Assembly (NCBI GenBank): GCA_937965895.1
Contig: CALCKS010000193.1
Span: 1-10,799 of the forward strand
Direction of reading: 5' to 3'
DNA: 10,799 nucleotides
Source of the DNA: an uncultured Campylobacter sp.
GTDB lineage: Bacteria; Campylobacterota; Campylobacteria; Campylobacterales; Campylobacteraceae
Shown here: positions 1 through 5,441 of the stretch, piece by piece
Numbering within the stretch: position 1 is the first letter of the stretch
How the letters are laid out: every line of letters begins with the position of its first letter
Notes under the pieces: generated by a model
What the model was told of the DNA's origin: nothing
Seen by the model: the letters and a program-made list of their open reading frames with translations, nothing else
The model's database searches: none
Position numbers and translations under genes: made by a program

Positions 1-1
1 C

Positions 2-73
2 GGGAGTTACCATATAGGTAATGACCGAGCCAAATTTAAAAGCAACGAAGTATAGAGCAAAAAGACAAGCCGC
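2..73 (+). repeat. Structured intergenic repeat, copy A
   Basis: This 72-nt unit aligns end to end with 2277-2349 (one single-base gap). The first six bases, a 10-base block (22-31) and 28 of the last 30 bases (44-73) agree. A 12-nt block (32-43) differs almost completely. Bases 7-11 and 17-21 form a 5-bp hairpin with a 5-nt loop (TTACC/GGTAA). In the other copy the same positions also pair, although three of the five pairs have different bases. The copy lies 10 nt past the stop of the receptor gene, on its 3' side. It could be a dispersed repeat, a small RNA or a 3'-end element; its function is unknown. The G6.T22 wobble pairs only in a plus-strand RNA, which weakly favours that strand as the one that folds. 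Confidence 0.75.
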
Positions 74-83
74 CGCCCAAATT

Positions 84-1937
84 TTAAAAACTAGAGTGGA
101 AGCTAACAAACACCGCCCTCCCCGGCGCATGCGCCACCGGATCAGGATCCAGCGCACCTACGTGCTCGCCGCTGATAAACTCGGCGTAATCTTTATCAAA
201 GATATTCGTCACGCCAAGCCTCACGCCCCAGCTGTTTTTAAACTCAAATCCGCCGTAAACGTCCATTGTCGTAAAGCTCTTGGCCGCTTCGCGCTTGTCG
301 ATGCCAAAGCCGGTAGATTTATCAAAGTCGCCTCTATTTTGCTTTGCTACGTAGCGCACCGCAGTGCCGATATTGTAGCTGCCAAAGCTCGCGTAGTCTT
401 TGTAATCAAAGGCCAAATTTGCCTCAAACGGGCGAATTTGATAGAGCGGTCTGCCGTCGGTTTTGTTTTGCCCGTAGTTGTAAAATAGCGACGTTTTTAG
501 CCCGAAATTTCGCGCGAAATTATACTCGCCGCGCAAATTTACGCTGTAAATCCTAGCGTCGACGTTACGCGTGATGACGGCGTTTTTATTCATCGGCGCG
601 GCCGCGGCCGAGTGGCGGCGATCGTAGATAACCAGATCCTGCGCGTCGTCTGCGATAAAGTGCCCGCCCACGCTAAAACTATCCTCGCCCTGGCGCGAAC
701 TCATGTATTCTTTATAAAATTCGCTCTTGTAAGTAAAGCCCAAATTTACGCGGTTGTGGCGCTCGGGCTTTAGCAGCGGGTTGCTCACCCAGCCGTTATT
801 CATCGGACCGTAAAGCGTGTTAAATCGTTCCATATTGCCAGGTATGCGCTGCAAGCTCTCAAGCGCCGCGTAGTAGCTATCTAGCTCGTTTGGCGTAAAG
901 TCGTATTTTAGACTGGCGCTTAGGCCGTCTTGCTTGACGCTACCGTCGAAATCATATCCATAAACGCTACGGATAAGCCCCTTGACCGTCCGAAGCGCCG
1001 CGGCGGGCGCAAAATAGGGCTCGTTTAGCCCCTTTAAATTTGACCTCATCCAGTCGTAGTTTAGAGCTAGGCTAAGCTTGTGAAAGTCGTTAAATTTATA
1101 GCTTAGCGTATCAAAAATCCTCGTTCGCTTATTTGTCACGTCGGCAAACCTATAGCCGTTAAAAACCCAGCCGCTAGGCTGTTTTACGTACCTTTTGCCC
1201 TCGTGATTATCGTGCTGATAGCTGATACCTGCGAGATTATGAAAGTCGCCCAAGTCCGCGTCGTATTTTAGTTCAGCGTCCACGATTTTTCTATCCAGTT
1301 CGACCTTGACCGTCTGCGCCGCGCTTCTTAGGCGGTAGTTATCGGCGTTTCTGCTCACGTCGCGCAGCATCAGCTCGAAATTTAGCGTATTTGATAGATC
1401 TTCCGCGCCGATGCGAGCGTTAAATTTACCGACGTATCGCTCGGTTTTGACGGCGTCCATGAGGTGATGAGGCTGCTTGTCGTCGTCAATGTTATCGTGC
1501 ACGAGCGTAAATCTAAACTCGCTTAGCTCGCTAGGCACGAAACCCACGACCGCGCTTTGCCCCTGTCTGGCGTAGCCATAATTCCACTCCCTGCCGCCGC
1601 CGTCTTTGTAGCGGTTGGCTTTAGAAAAATTCGCGTTTAAGATTGTATAGAAATTTGCGCCACGGTATTTAAAAAGCCCCGAGCCGTAAAAAGTCCTGCC
1701 GTAAAATCCGCCCGCGACGTGAAATTTATCCATAGAATTATCAAGCAAATCCGTCACGAAAAAATAATCGTCCCTTGGCGCGCGGTCGAATTGATTTTCG
1801 GGAAACGCGCTTTGGGCGATGTTTGGCGCATAAGGCGGCGGAGGCGTAAAATCCTTTATCGGCTTTATGACGTCGGGATTTGCGCCGTTTGCAAATAGTG
1901 CCGTCGCGGCCGCTGCCAGACTGATAGCTAATCTCAT
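84..1937 (-). CDS. OprC-like TonB-dependent receptor barrel without a recognisable plug
   Basis: This is a 617-residue outer-membrane protein. Residues 1 to about 19 form a signal peptide (MRLAISLAAAATALFANG). A short proline-containing segment follows (FTPPPPYAP, 30-38), and barrel-like alternating strands start near residue 74 and run to the end. The C-terminus has the usual TonB-receptor features: VTNIFDKDYAEFISG (576-590), APGRAVFVSF (604-613) and a terminal Phe for barrel assembly. The segment around 108-175 (DGGG, then a region like LGWTPD, then a MDA-type turn) and the C-terminus resemble the copper receptors OprC/NosA; this is recalled family knowledge, not a search result. A normal plug of about 130 residues with the VLVDG-type and GxxxVxNIxT-type motifs is not visible. 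The start is supported by AAGGA 7 nt upstream. Substrate is uncertain; copper is the best guess. The gene lies downstream of the iron cluster, with its own probable promoter. Confidence 0.8.
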   Translation of the reverse strand: MRLAISLAAAATALFANGANPDVIKPIKDFTPPPPYAPNIAQSAFPENQFDRAPRDDYFFVTDLLDNSMDKFHVAGGFYGRTFYGSGLFKYRGANFYTILNANFSKANRYKDGGGREWNYGYARQGQSAVVGFVPSELSEFRFTLVHDNIDDDKQPHHLMDAVKTERYVGKFNARIGAEDLSNTLNFELMLRDVSRNADNYRLRSAAQTVKVELDRKIVDAELKYDADLGDFHNLAGISYQHDNHEGKRYVKQPSGWVFNGYRFADVTNKRTRIFDTLSYKFNDFHKLSLALNYDWMRSNLKGLNEPYFAPAAALRTVKGLIRSVYGYDFDGSVKQDGLSASLKYDFTPNELDSYYAALESLQRIPGNMERFNTLYGPMNNGWVSNPLLKPERHNRVNLGFTYKSEFYKEYMSSRQGEDSFSVGGHFIADDAQDLVIYDRRHSAAAAPMNKNAVITRNVDARIYSVNLRGEYNFARNFGLKTSLFYNYGQNKTDGRPLYQIRPFEANLAFDYKDYASFGSYNIGTAVRYVAKQNRGDFDKSTGFGIDKREAAKSFTTMDVYGGFEFKNSWGVRLGVTNIFDKDYAEFISGEHVGALDPDPVAHAPGRAVFVSFHSSF

Positions 1938-1943
1938 TTAGTA

Positions 1944-1948
1944 TCCTT
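1944..1948 (-). promoter_or_regulatory. Ribosome binding site of the receptor gene
   Basis: On the minus strand AAGGA lies about 6 nt before the ATG at 1937-1935, which is good Shine-Dalgarno spacing and supports this start. The 5' arm of the neighbouring inverted repeat touches this site. Confidence 0.7.
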
Positions 1949-1982
1949 TATGATAATTTTGATTTTTTGTATCATAATTATA
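1948..1982 (-). promoter_or_regulatory. Candidate promoter with overlapping 8-bp inverted repeat (operator)
   Basis: A perfect TATAAT hexamer (minus strand, 1977-1982) is a good -10 box and would place the transcription start near 1970, about 33 nt before the ATG. Directly overlapping and downstream is a perfect inverted repeat, TTATGATA (1948-1955), 14 nt, TATCATAA (1970-1977). Its half-sites are 22 bp apart centre to centre, about two helical turns. This geometry fits a dimeric repressor covering the start site. A Fur-like or other metal regulator is plausible, because the half-site contains the ATGATA/GATAA-type words of Fur boxes, but the 14-nt gap is not a standard Fur box. The regulator is not identified. 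Confidence 0.5.
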
Positions 1983-2078
1983 TAGAAAAGTATTTGAGTA
2001 TTTCTTGATTTTCGTTAAGATAAGATTTATAAATTTCGCGCGGTTTTGTTTGTAGACGGCGGTAAATTTGACGCCAGC

Positions 2079-2209
2079 GAAGTTAAATTTGATAAACGTA
2101 AATTTTAGGCAAAGAGAGAATAGCCTGAATCAATACGTCAAATTTAAAAACTCGTATTAACATTTTCAAGGTGCGGGTCTCGGCGACTCAAATTTGCAAA
2201 TTTAACTTC
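2079..2209. other. Possible branched stem-loop structure
   Basis: GAAGTTAAATTTG (2079-2091) is exactly complementary to CAAATTTAACTTC (2197-2209), 13 bp. Between the arms are three short hairpins: AGGC/GCCT near 2107-2126, AATACG (2132-2137) with CGTATT (2153-2158), and GGGTC (2175-2179) with GACTC (2185-2189, one wobble). Together they could form a four-way junction. Short hairpins are common by chance in AT-rich DNA, and the long arms contain the over-represented AAATTT word, so this is only a candidate. Confidence 0.3.
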
Positions 2210-2232
2210 AAATTTGAACGTAAAACGATAAA

Positions 2233-2262
2233 GCGAAGTATTTTTTCTTTAGACGAGGCGGA
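2233..2262 (+). repeat. Degenerate third copy (C) of the repeat's conserved half
   Basis: The segment keeps GCGAAGTAT at one end and AGACGAGGCG at the other, matching the two conserved ends of the 30-nt block of copies A and B (CGAAGTAT and AGACAAGCCG) in the same orientation and at nearly the same spacing. The middle is unrelated: T-rich here, A-rich in A and B. The hairpin part of the repeat is not recognisable here. The piece lies about 88 nt from copy B. Confidence 0.35.
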
Positions 2263-2276
2263 AACGACGGAAGCGA

Positions 2277-2349
2277 GGGAGTGGACTAGTCGTCCGTGAC
2301 CGAAGCCGACCGAGTTTCCAACGAAGTATAAAGGAAAAAGACAAGCCGC
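2277..2349 (+). repeat. Structured intergenic repeat, copy B
   Basis: This is the partner of the repeat at 2-73. The last 30 nt differ at only two positions, and the end overlaps the first base of the TraT-like gene's stop codon. Bases 2282-2286 and 2292-2296 form the equivalent hairpin (TGGAC/GTCCG, with one T.G wobble). Compared with copy A, three pairs are changed on both sides (T-A to G-C, A-T to G-C, C-G to A-T). A second possible stem joins TTTCC (2315-2319) and GGAAA (2333-2337). One of the two differences within the otherwise conserved block (G2334) belongs to this stem and is matched by C2318, whereas copy A has C58 matched by G42. Confidence 0.75.
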
Positions 2350-2942
2350 TAAGGATAAAAGAAACTAAGTATCTGCGTCGCCGCCTTTTCTTCTATGTAT
2401 GGGATTATGTAACTTGGCGAATAAAGATTCTGCCCGCTTTCGATCTCGAGATTGGTCCTTTGCTCGCTGCCGTTTGCGCGGATCATCACGCTGATAAAGG
2501 CTCTATACAGATAATAATCCGTCCTGTCGTAAAAATCATCGTCAAACGGGTCGCCAAAAAGCATACCAAAGCCCATGCTACGCCTGTATCCGTAGCCGCC
2601 CCAGCCATAGCCCATGCTCATATACGCGCGCGGGCGTTCGCGTCGCTCAAAGCGCTGCAAGCTCGCAAAATCGCCCATTATCACGATATCTGCGCTCTTT
2701 TGATCCATGCTTTGCGTAAAGCCGTTTTGCAGTAGCTTGTTTCGCACGGTGTTTTCTAGCGTGTTTGCGTAGCCCGAGGAGTTTTTAAAGTAAACATAAA
2801 CGCTACGCGAGGCTTTTTTTACGTCGCCGTTAGTGATAAAAATAGGCATCGTGCTTCTAGCGTAAAGCTCGGGCGTGCGGGGCTCGCCGCAGCCTACGAA
2901 AAAAATCGCAAATAGCAAAATAGAGAAAATTTTTAGTTTCAT
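2349..2942 (-). CDS. TraT-like outer-membrane lipoprotein
   Basis: This 197-residue protein starts with a lipoprotein signal ending in FFVGC, so Cys18 is the likely lipidated residue. The stretch 47-95 (SVYVYFKNSSG, then TVRNKLLQNGF, then SADIVIMGDF) has the same plan as TraT complement-resistance lipoproteins (strand with xxNTS, helix, KGY, strand, glycine-rich part). A Gly/Tyr/Met-rich segment follows (108-130), then an acidic aromatic loop DDDFYDRTDYYLY (134-146) and a C-terminal mixed region ending in a helix. TraT proteins are about 240 residues; this one is shorter, and the middle hydrophobic Gly-rich segment is replaced by an aromatic one. The start is backed by GAGGAG 7 nt upstream. 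It follows the iron operon by 109 nt. A role in iron uptake is not shown. If the TraT match fails, it is a lipoprotein of unknown function. Confidence 0.7.
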   Translation of the reverse strand: MKLKIFSILLFAIFFVGCGEPRTPELYARSTMPIFITNGDVKKASRSVYVYFKNSSGYANTLENTVRNKLLQNGFTQSMDQKSADIVIMGDFASLQRFERRERPRAYMSMGYGWGGYGYRRSMGFGMLFGDPFDDDFYDRTDYYLYRAFISVMIRANGSEQRTNLEIESGQNLYSPSYIIPYIEEKAATQILSFFYP

Positions 2943-2959
2943 TTCGCGTCTCCTCGCTC

Positions 2960-3000
2960 AAATTTGACCGCCGCAAATTTAACGCGGACGGGTCAAATTT
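2960..3000 (-). promoter_or_regulatory. Long hairpin in the leader of the TraT-like gene
   Basis: The arms AAATTTGACCGCCGC (2960-2974) and GCGGACGGGTCAAATTT (2984-3000) pair over 15 bp with two single-base bulges and a 9-nt loop. In the minus-strand RNA the 3' arm ends about 5 nt before the GAGGAG ribosome binding site. No U-run follows in either direction, so it is not a typical intrinsic terminator. It may affect translation start or transcript stability, or it may mark the end of the iron operon through Rho. Confidence 0.5.
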
Positions 3001-3018
3001 AGGATCAAATTTAAGCGT

Positions 3019-3024
3019 ATTTTA
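3019..3024 (-). promoter_or_regulatory. Possible -10 box for the TraT-like gene
   Basis: TAAAAT on the minus strand lies about 77 nt before the ATG and upstream of the leader hairpin. It is one mismatch from TATAAT and is in an AT-rich stretch, so it can easily be chance. If real, the leader would include the hairpin at 2960-3000. Confidence 0.25.
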
Positions 3025-3051
3025 CTACTAAATCTTTACGTTTGAGTAAAT

Positions 3052-3549
3052 TTATAATACCAGCTTGATCTCGTTTTCTAGAGTGGCTTTTGGAGTGAGT
3101 CCGATGAAGCGCTTTTTGAGATTGCCCTCGCCGTCAAAGACGAAGATCGCAGGCACGCCCATCACACCGCCGACAGCCTTGCTGAAATAATCGACCGAAA
3201 CTTTATCGCTAATCACGTCGTAGTCGATATGATGCTGCCTTACCATGTCGATATCTTTATCAAATCCAAGACTGGGTCCAAATATCCCGTAAACACCAAA
3301 TTTGTCCTTAAACTCGGAGTAAATTTCATTTACGATCGGAGCTTGCGCTACGCAGGCGCCGCAGGAAGTCCCGAAGAAAAAGAGCATATAGGGTTTGCCG
3401 TCCGTTTTAAGCCGTCTGCCCTCGGGAAAATAGTGCGTATCTACGCCCTTTGGCGAATTTAGGCTGATGTGGTGTTTGTCAAAGCCGCTATTTCCGCAGC
3501 CCGCTATCATCGCCGCCGCAAAGACTAAAAATATATATTTTTTTATCAT
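3052..3549 (-). CDS. Thioredoxin-like lipoprotein of the P19 iron-uptake cluster
   Basis: The protein has 165 residues from the chosen start. MIKKYIFLVFAAAMIAGC is a lipoprotein signal with lipobox IAGC, so Cys18 is lipidated and the domain faces the periplasm. A TlpA-type thioredoxin fold follows: FFFGTSCGACVAQAP with the active site Cys63-Gly-Ala-Cys66, and the cis-proline loop GVPAIFVFD (Pro133). The frame is open upstream to an ATG at 3576, but GGGAG lies 5 nt before the ATG at 3549 and the signal peptide begins cleanly there, so 3549 is preferred. The gene then starts 13 nt after the ATPase stop. It corresponds to Cj1664 or Cj1665 of C. jejuni; only one of the two is present here. It probably keeps Cys residues of a partner reduced or oxidised, with the DUF2318 protein a candidate partner by location. 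Confidence 0.87.
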   Translation of the reverse strand: MIKKYIFLVFAAAMIAGCGNSGFDKHHISLNSPKGVDTHYFPEGRRLKTDGKPYMLFFFGTSCGACVAQAPIVNEIYSEFKDKFGVYGIFGPSLGFDKDIDMVRQHHIDYDVISDKVSVDYFSKAVGGVMGVPAIFVFDGEGNLKKRFIGLTPKATLENEIKLVL

Positions 3550-3562
3550 AATTCTCCCAAAT

Positions 3563-4300
3563 TTAAACCGTCGCAAAGGCGCTTTGACCCTTTGGCTCGC
3601 TCGCTAGCCTCTCGCATGCCTCCGCACGCTCGCCGTCGCTCACGTAGTGGATATTTTCCATCTTGCCGTGCCTTAGATAGACGATCTTATCGCCAAACTG
3701 CCCAAGATCAGGGTTGTGCGTGATGAGCAGGATCGTTTTGCCCTCGCTTCGCAGCTTTTGAAACAGCTCCAAAACTACGCGTTCGTTTGCTTCATCTAGG
3801 TTACCCGTCGGCTCGTCGGCTATCAAGATATCAGGATCGTTTATCAGGGCGCGCGCGATACACAGACGCTGCTGCTCGCCGCCGCTAAGCTGACTCGGAC
3901 GGTGATCGAGCCTATGTCCAAGCCCCACTCGCTCGAGCGCCTTTTTAGCGTCCTCTTCGTCCACGCTGCTGTGATAGTACTGAGCTATCATCACGTTTTC
4001 GACGCAGTTTAGGTAGGGGATGAGGTGAAACTGCTGAAATATTAGCCCGATCTTTTCGCGGCGAAATTTGAGCGTCTCCTCGTCGCTAAGTCTGCTAGCG
4101 TCGTCTCCGCCTAGCGTGTACGTGCCTGCGGTTGGCACGTCCATCAGCGAGAGGATATTTACCAGCGTACTTTTACCGCTACCGCTTGGGCCCATTATGC
4201 TAACCCACTCGCCGGCGTTTACGTCAAAGGTGATGCCCTCTAGCGCTCTTACTTCGCCAAATCTTTTTTCTATCCCGTTTAATCTTATCGCGTATTGCAT
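3563..4300 (-). CDS. ABC transporter ATPase, LolD/MacB type (Cj1663-like)
   Basis: This 245-residue ATP-binding subunit has all the motifs: Walker A GPSGSGKST (37-45), Q-loop Gln89/90, signature LSGGEQQR (138-145), Walker B ILIADEP with Asp162 and Glu163, D-loop NLD (167-169) and switch His195. The sequence between the motifs (FQQFHLIPYLNCVENV, ADEPTGNLD) is typical of LolD/MacB/FtsE ATPases that work with FtsX-like permeases. A tail of about 30 residues after the core is longer than in plain LolD. Its RBS (GAGGAG) overlaps the last codons of the permease gene, which ends 1 nt upstream, so the two are translationally linked. It should power the permease pair encoded immediately before it. What the transporter acts on is not established; a mechanical or export-type role is more typical of this family than metal import. 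Confidence 0.92.
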   Translation of the reverse strand: MQYAIRLNGIEKRFGEVRALEGITFDVNAGEWVSIMGPSGSGKSTLVNILSLMDVPTAGTYTLGGDDASRLSDEETLKFRREKIGLIFQQFHLIPYLNCVENVMIAQYYHSSVDEEDAKKALERVGLGHRLDHRPSQLSGGEQQRLCIARALINDPDILIADEPTGNLDEANERVVLELFQKLRSEGKTILLITHNPDLGQFGDKIVYLRHGKMENIHYVSDGERAEACERLASEPKGQSAFATV

Positions 4301-4301
4301 A

Positions 4302-5441
4302 TTATTCTCCTCTTAAAATATCGGCCATCTTATTTTCTAGCGCCCGTTTGATCGGATAGATCGAGGCTACGCCTGCAAAAATGAGCGAGATAGCCATCGC
4401 TATCGGTATGCTCATAAATCTAAAATCTATGCTCGAATCAAAAATCGCGTAGCCTAAAATTTGTGCCAAACCGTAGCCTAAAATCGCACCCGCCAAAGCC
4501 GCCGCAAACGCCGTAACGAAGGTCTCGACGCCGAACAAATTTAACACGTTTTTCTTGCTAGCTCCCAGCGCTCTAAGCAGCGCGATCTCCTTTGAGCGTG
4601 AGAACAAAATCGCGCTTAGCGTCGTGTTCACGCACATCGAAGTAATCAGCAAAATTACAAAGCTAACAAGCGCCATCAAAAGCTTAATCTTATCTAAAAT
4701 AAGGCCCTCAGATTTTGAAATTTTAGCCACGGGTTTAACGGAAATTTGCTCGTCGCTAAGGCTCTTGCCAAGCTCGCTTATGTAGTCAAATTTGCCCGTT
4801 ACTACAGCTTCTGCATAGTTGAGGGTATTTGGCTCGTTTGCTATCTTTTGCGCTAGAGGTAGCGAGATGATGAGCAGCGAGTCCTCTTTGTCGCCGTCTT
4901 GTACGATGCCGCGGATCTTTACCTTTTCGCCCGCATTCGCGCCGATTTGCCTCACTTCGATCGTGTCGCCGACCTTAAAGCCGCTTTGTTTGGCTAGATC
5001 GGTGCCGATTAACGCGTTTCTCTCGTCAAAATCAAGTGTTATGCCCTGCCCTTCCTTGACCTCCAAAAACGGCTTAACCCGCGTTAAATCGCTAAATTTG
5101 ACGCCCATGGCGATCGCAGTCGTTGGGCCTATGTTTACCTGAGTGAAAAGATATCCGCTCTGTCCGATTAGCTTGTCGCCTGGGATTTTGGCGATCTTTT
5201 CGTTAAATTTAGCCTCGTTTACCTCGTCGCTAACCGGATCTGCGGGAGCGAAAACTACGTTTGCGCCGTAGCTTTTTAGCTCCTTGGTTACTTTTGAGTC
5301 GATATCCAGATATACGTTTACAAAGGCCGCCGTCACGCACGCGCCAAGCAGGATAGAGACGATGATGACGCCCACTCTAGCCGCGCCAAAGCGCAGGCTT
5401 TTAAAGATAACGTTGTAAAAAAAGCCCTTATTTGCGATCAT
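4302..5441 (-). CDS. FtsX/MacB-type ABC permease, second of pair (Cj1662-like)
   Basis: This 379-residue inner-membrane protein has a membrane helix near 22-44, a periplasmic MacB_PCD-like domain (about 45-250) and three C-terminal helices (about 251-277, 303-334, 343-363), the usual FtsX plan. The cytoplasmic motif SRSKEIALLRALGAS (280-294) between helices 2 and 3 is the coupling region seen in MacB/LolC families. It resembles the preceding permease in the first periplasmic stretch (ELKSYGANVVFAP against ELRGYGSNIVVLP), so the two are diverged duplicates and likely form a heterodimer. The start overlaps the upstream permease by 14 nt, and GGAGG 7 nt before the ATG supports it. Confidence 0.9.
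   Translation of the reverse strand: MIANKGFFYNVIFKSLRFGAARVGVIIVSILLGACVTAAFVNVYLDIDSKVTKELKSYGANVVFAPADPVSDEVNEAKFNEKIAKIPGDKLIGQSGYLFTQVNIGPTTAIAMGVKFSDLTRVKPFLEVKEGQGITLDFDERNALIGTDLAKQSGFKVGDTIEVRQIGANAGEKVKIRGIVQDGDKEDSLLIISLPLAQKIANEPNTLNYAEAVVTGKFDYISELGKSLSDEQISVKPVAKISKSEGLILDKIKLLMALVSFVILLITSMCVNTTLSAILFSRSKEIALLRALGASKKNVLNLFGVETFVTAFAAALAGAILGYGLAQILGYAIFDSSIDFRFMSIPIAMAISLIFAGVASIYPIKRALENKMADILRGE

Larger units (their letters stand above)
1938..2348. other. 411-nt intergenic region, AT-rich with several inverted repeats
   Basis: No credible gene was found here on either strand. One short ORF of 26 codons on the minus strand (starting near 2167) lacks an RBS. The region holds, from the receptor side, the promoter and operator candidate, eight copies of AAATTT, a 13-bp inverted repeat (2079-2091 with 2197-2209) enclosing three small hairpins, a 12-nt palindrome TTCAAATTTGAA (2207-2218), and repeat copies C and B. 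No remains of a plug domain could be read on the minus strand, so the short receptor does not look like a recent frameshift. Confidence 0.6.

Noticed and set aside
21..488. Plus-strand ORF of 155 codons opposite the end of the receptor gene
   Set aside because: It overlaps repeat copy A and the antisense of a well-supported receptor C-terminus. It has no RBS, and its composition is that of a frame shadow.
2089..2169. 26-codon minus-strand ORF in the spacer before the receptor, considered as a small protein or plug remnant
   Set aside because: It has no ribosome binding site and no signal or plug motif, and it is short enough to occur by chance.
2207..2218. Perfect 12-nt palindrome TTCAAATTTGAA as an operator
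   Set aside because: It is built on the over-represented AAATTT word and is about 235 nt from the nearest promoter candidate, so chance is a sufficient explanation.
1938..3051. CRISPR array, insertion sequence or attachment site in the accessory part
   Set aside because: The repeats are few, unevenly spaced and not separated by uniform spacers. No transposase or integrase fragment and no terminal inverted repeats with target duplication were found.
3550..3576. Nine-codon N-terminal extension of the thioredoxin-like protein
   Set aside because: The GGGAG ribosome binding site lies inside this stretch, and the lipoprotein signal begins exactly at the later ATG (3549).
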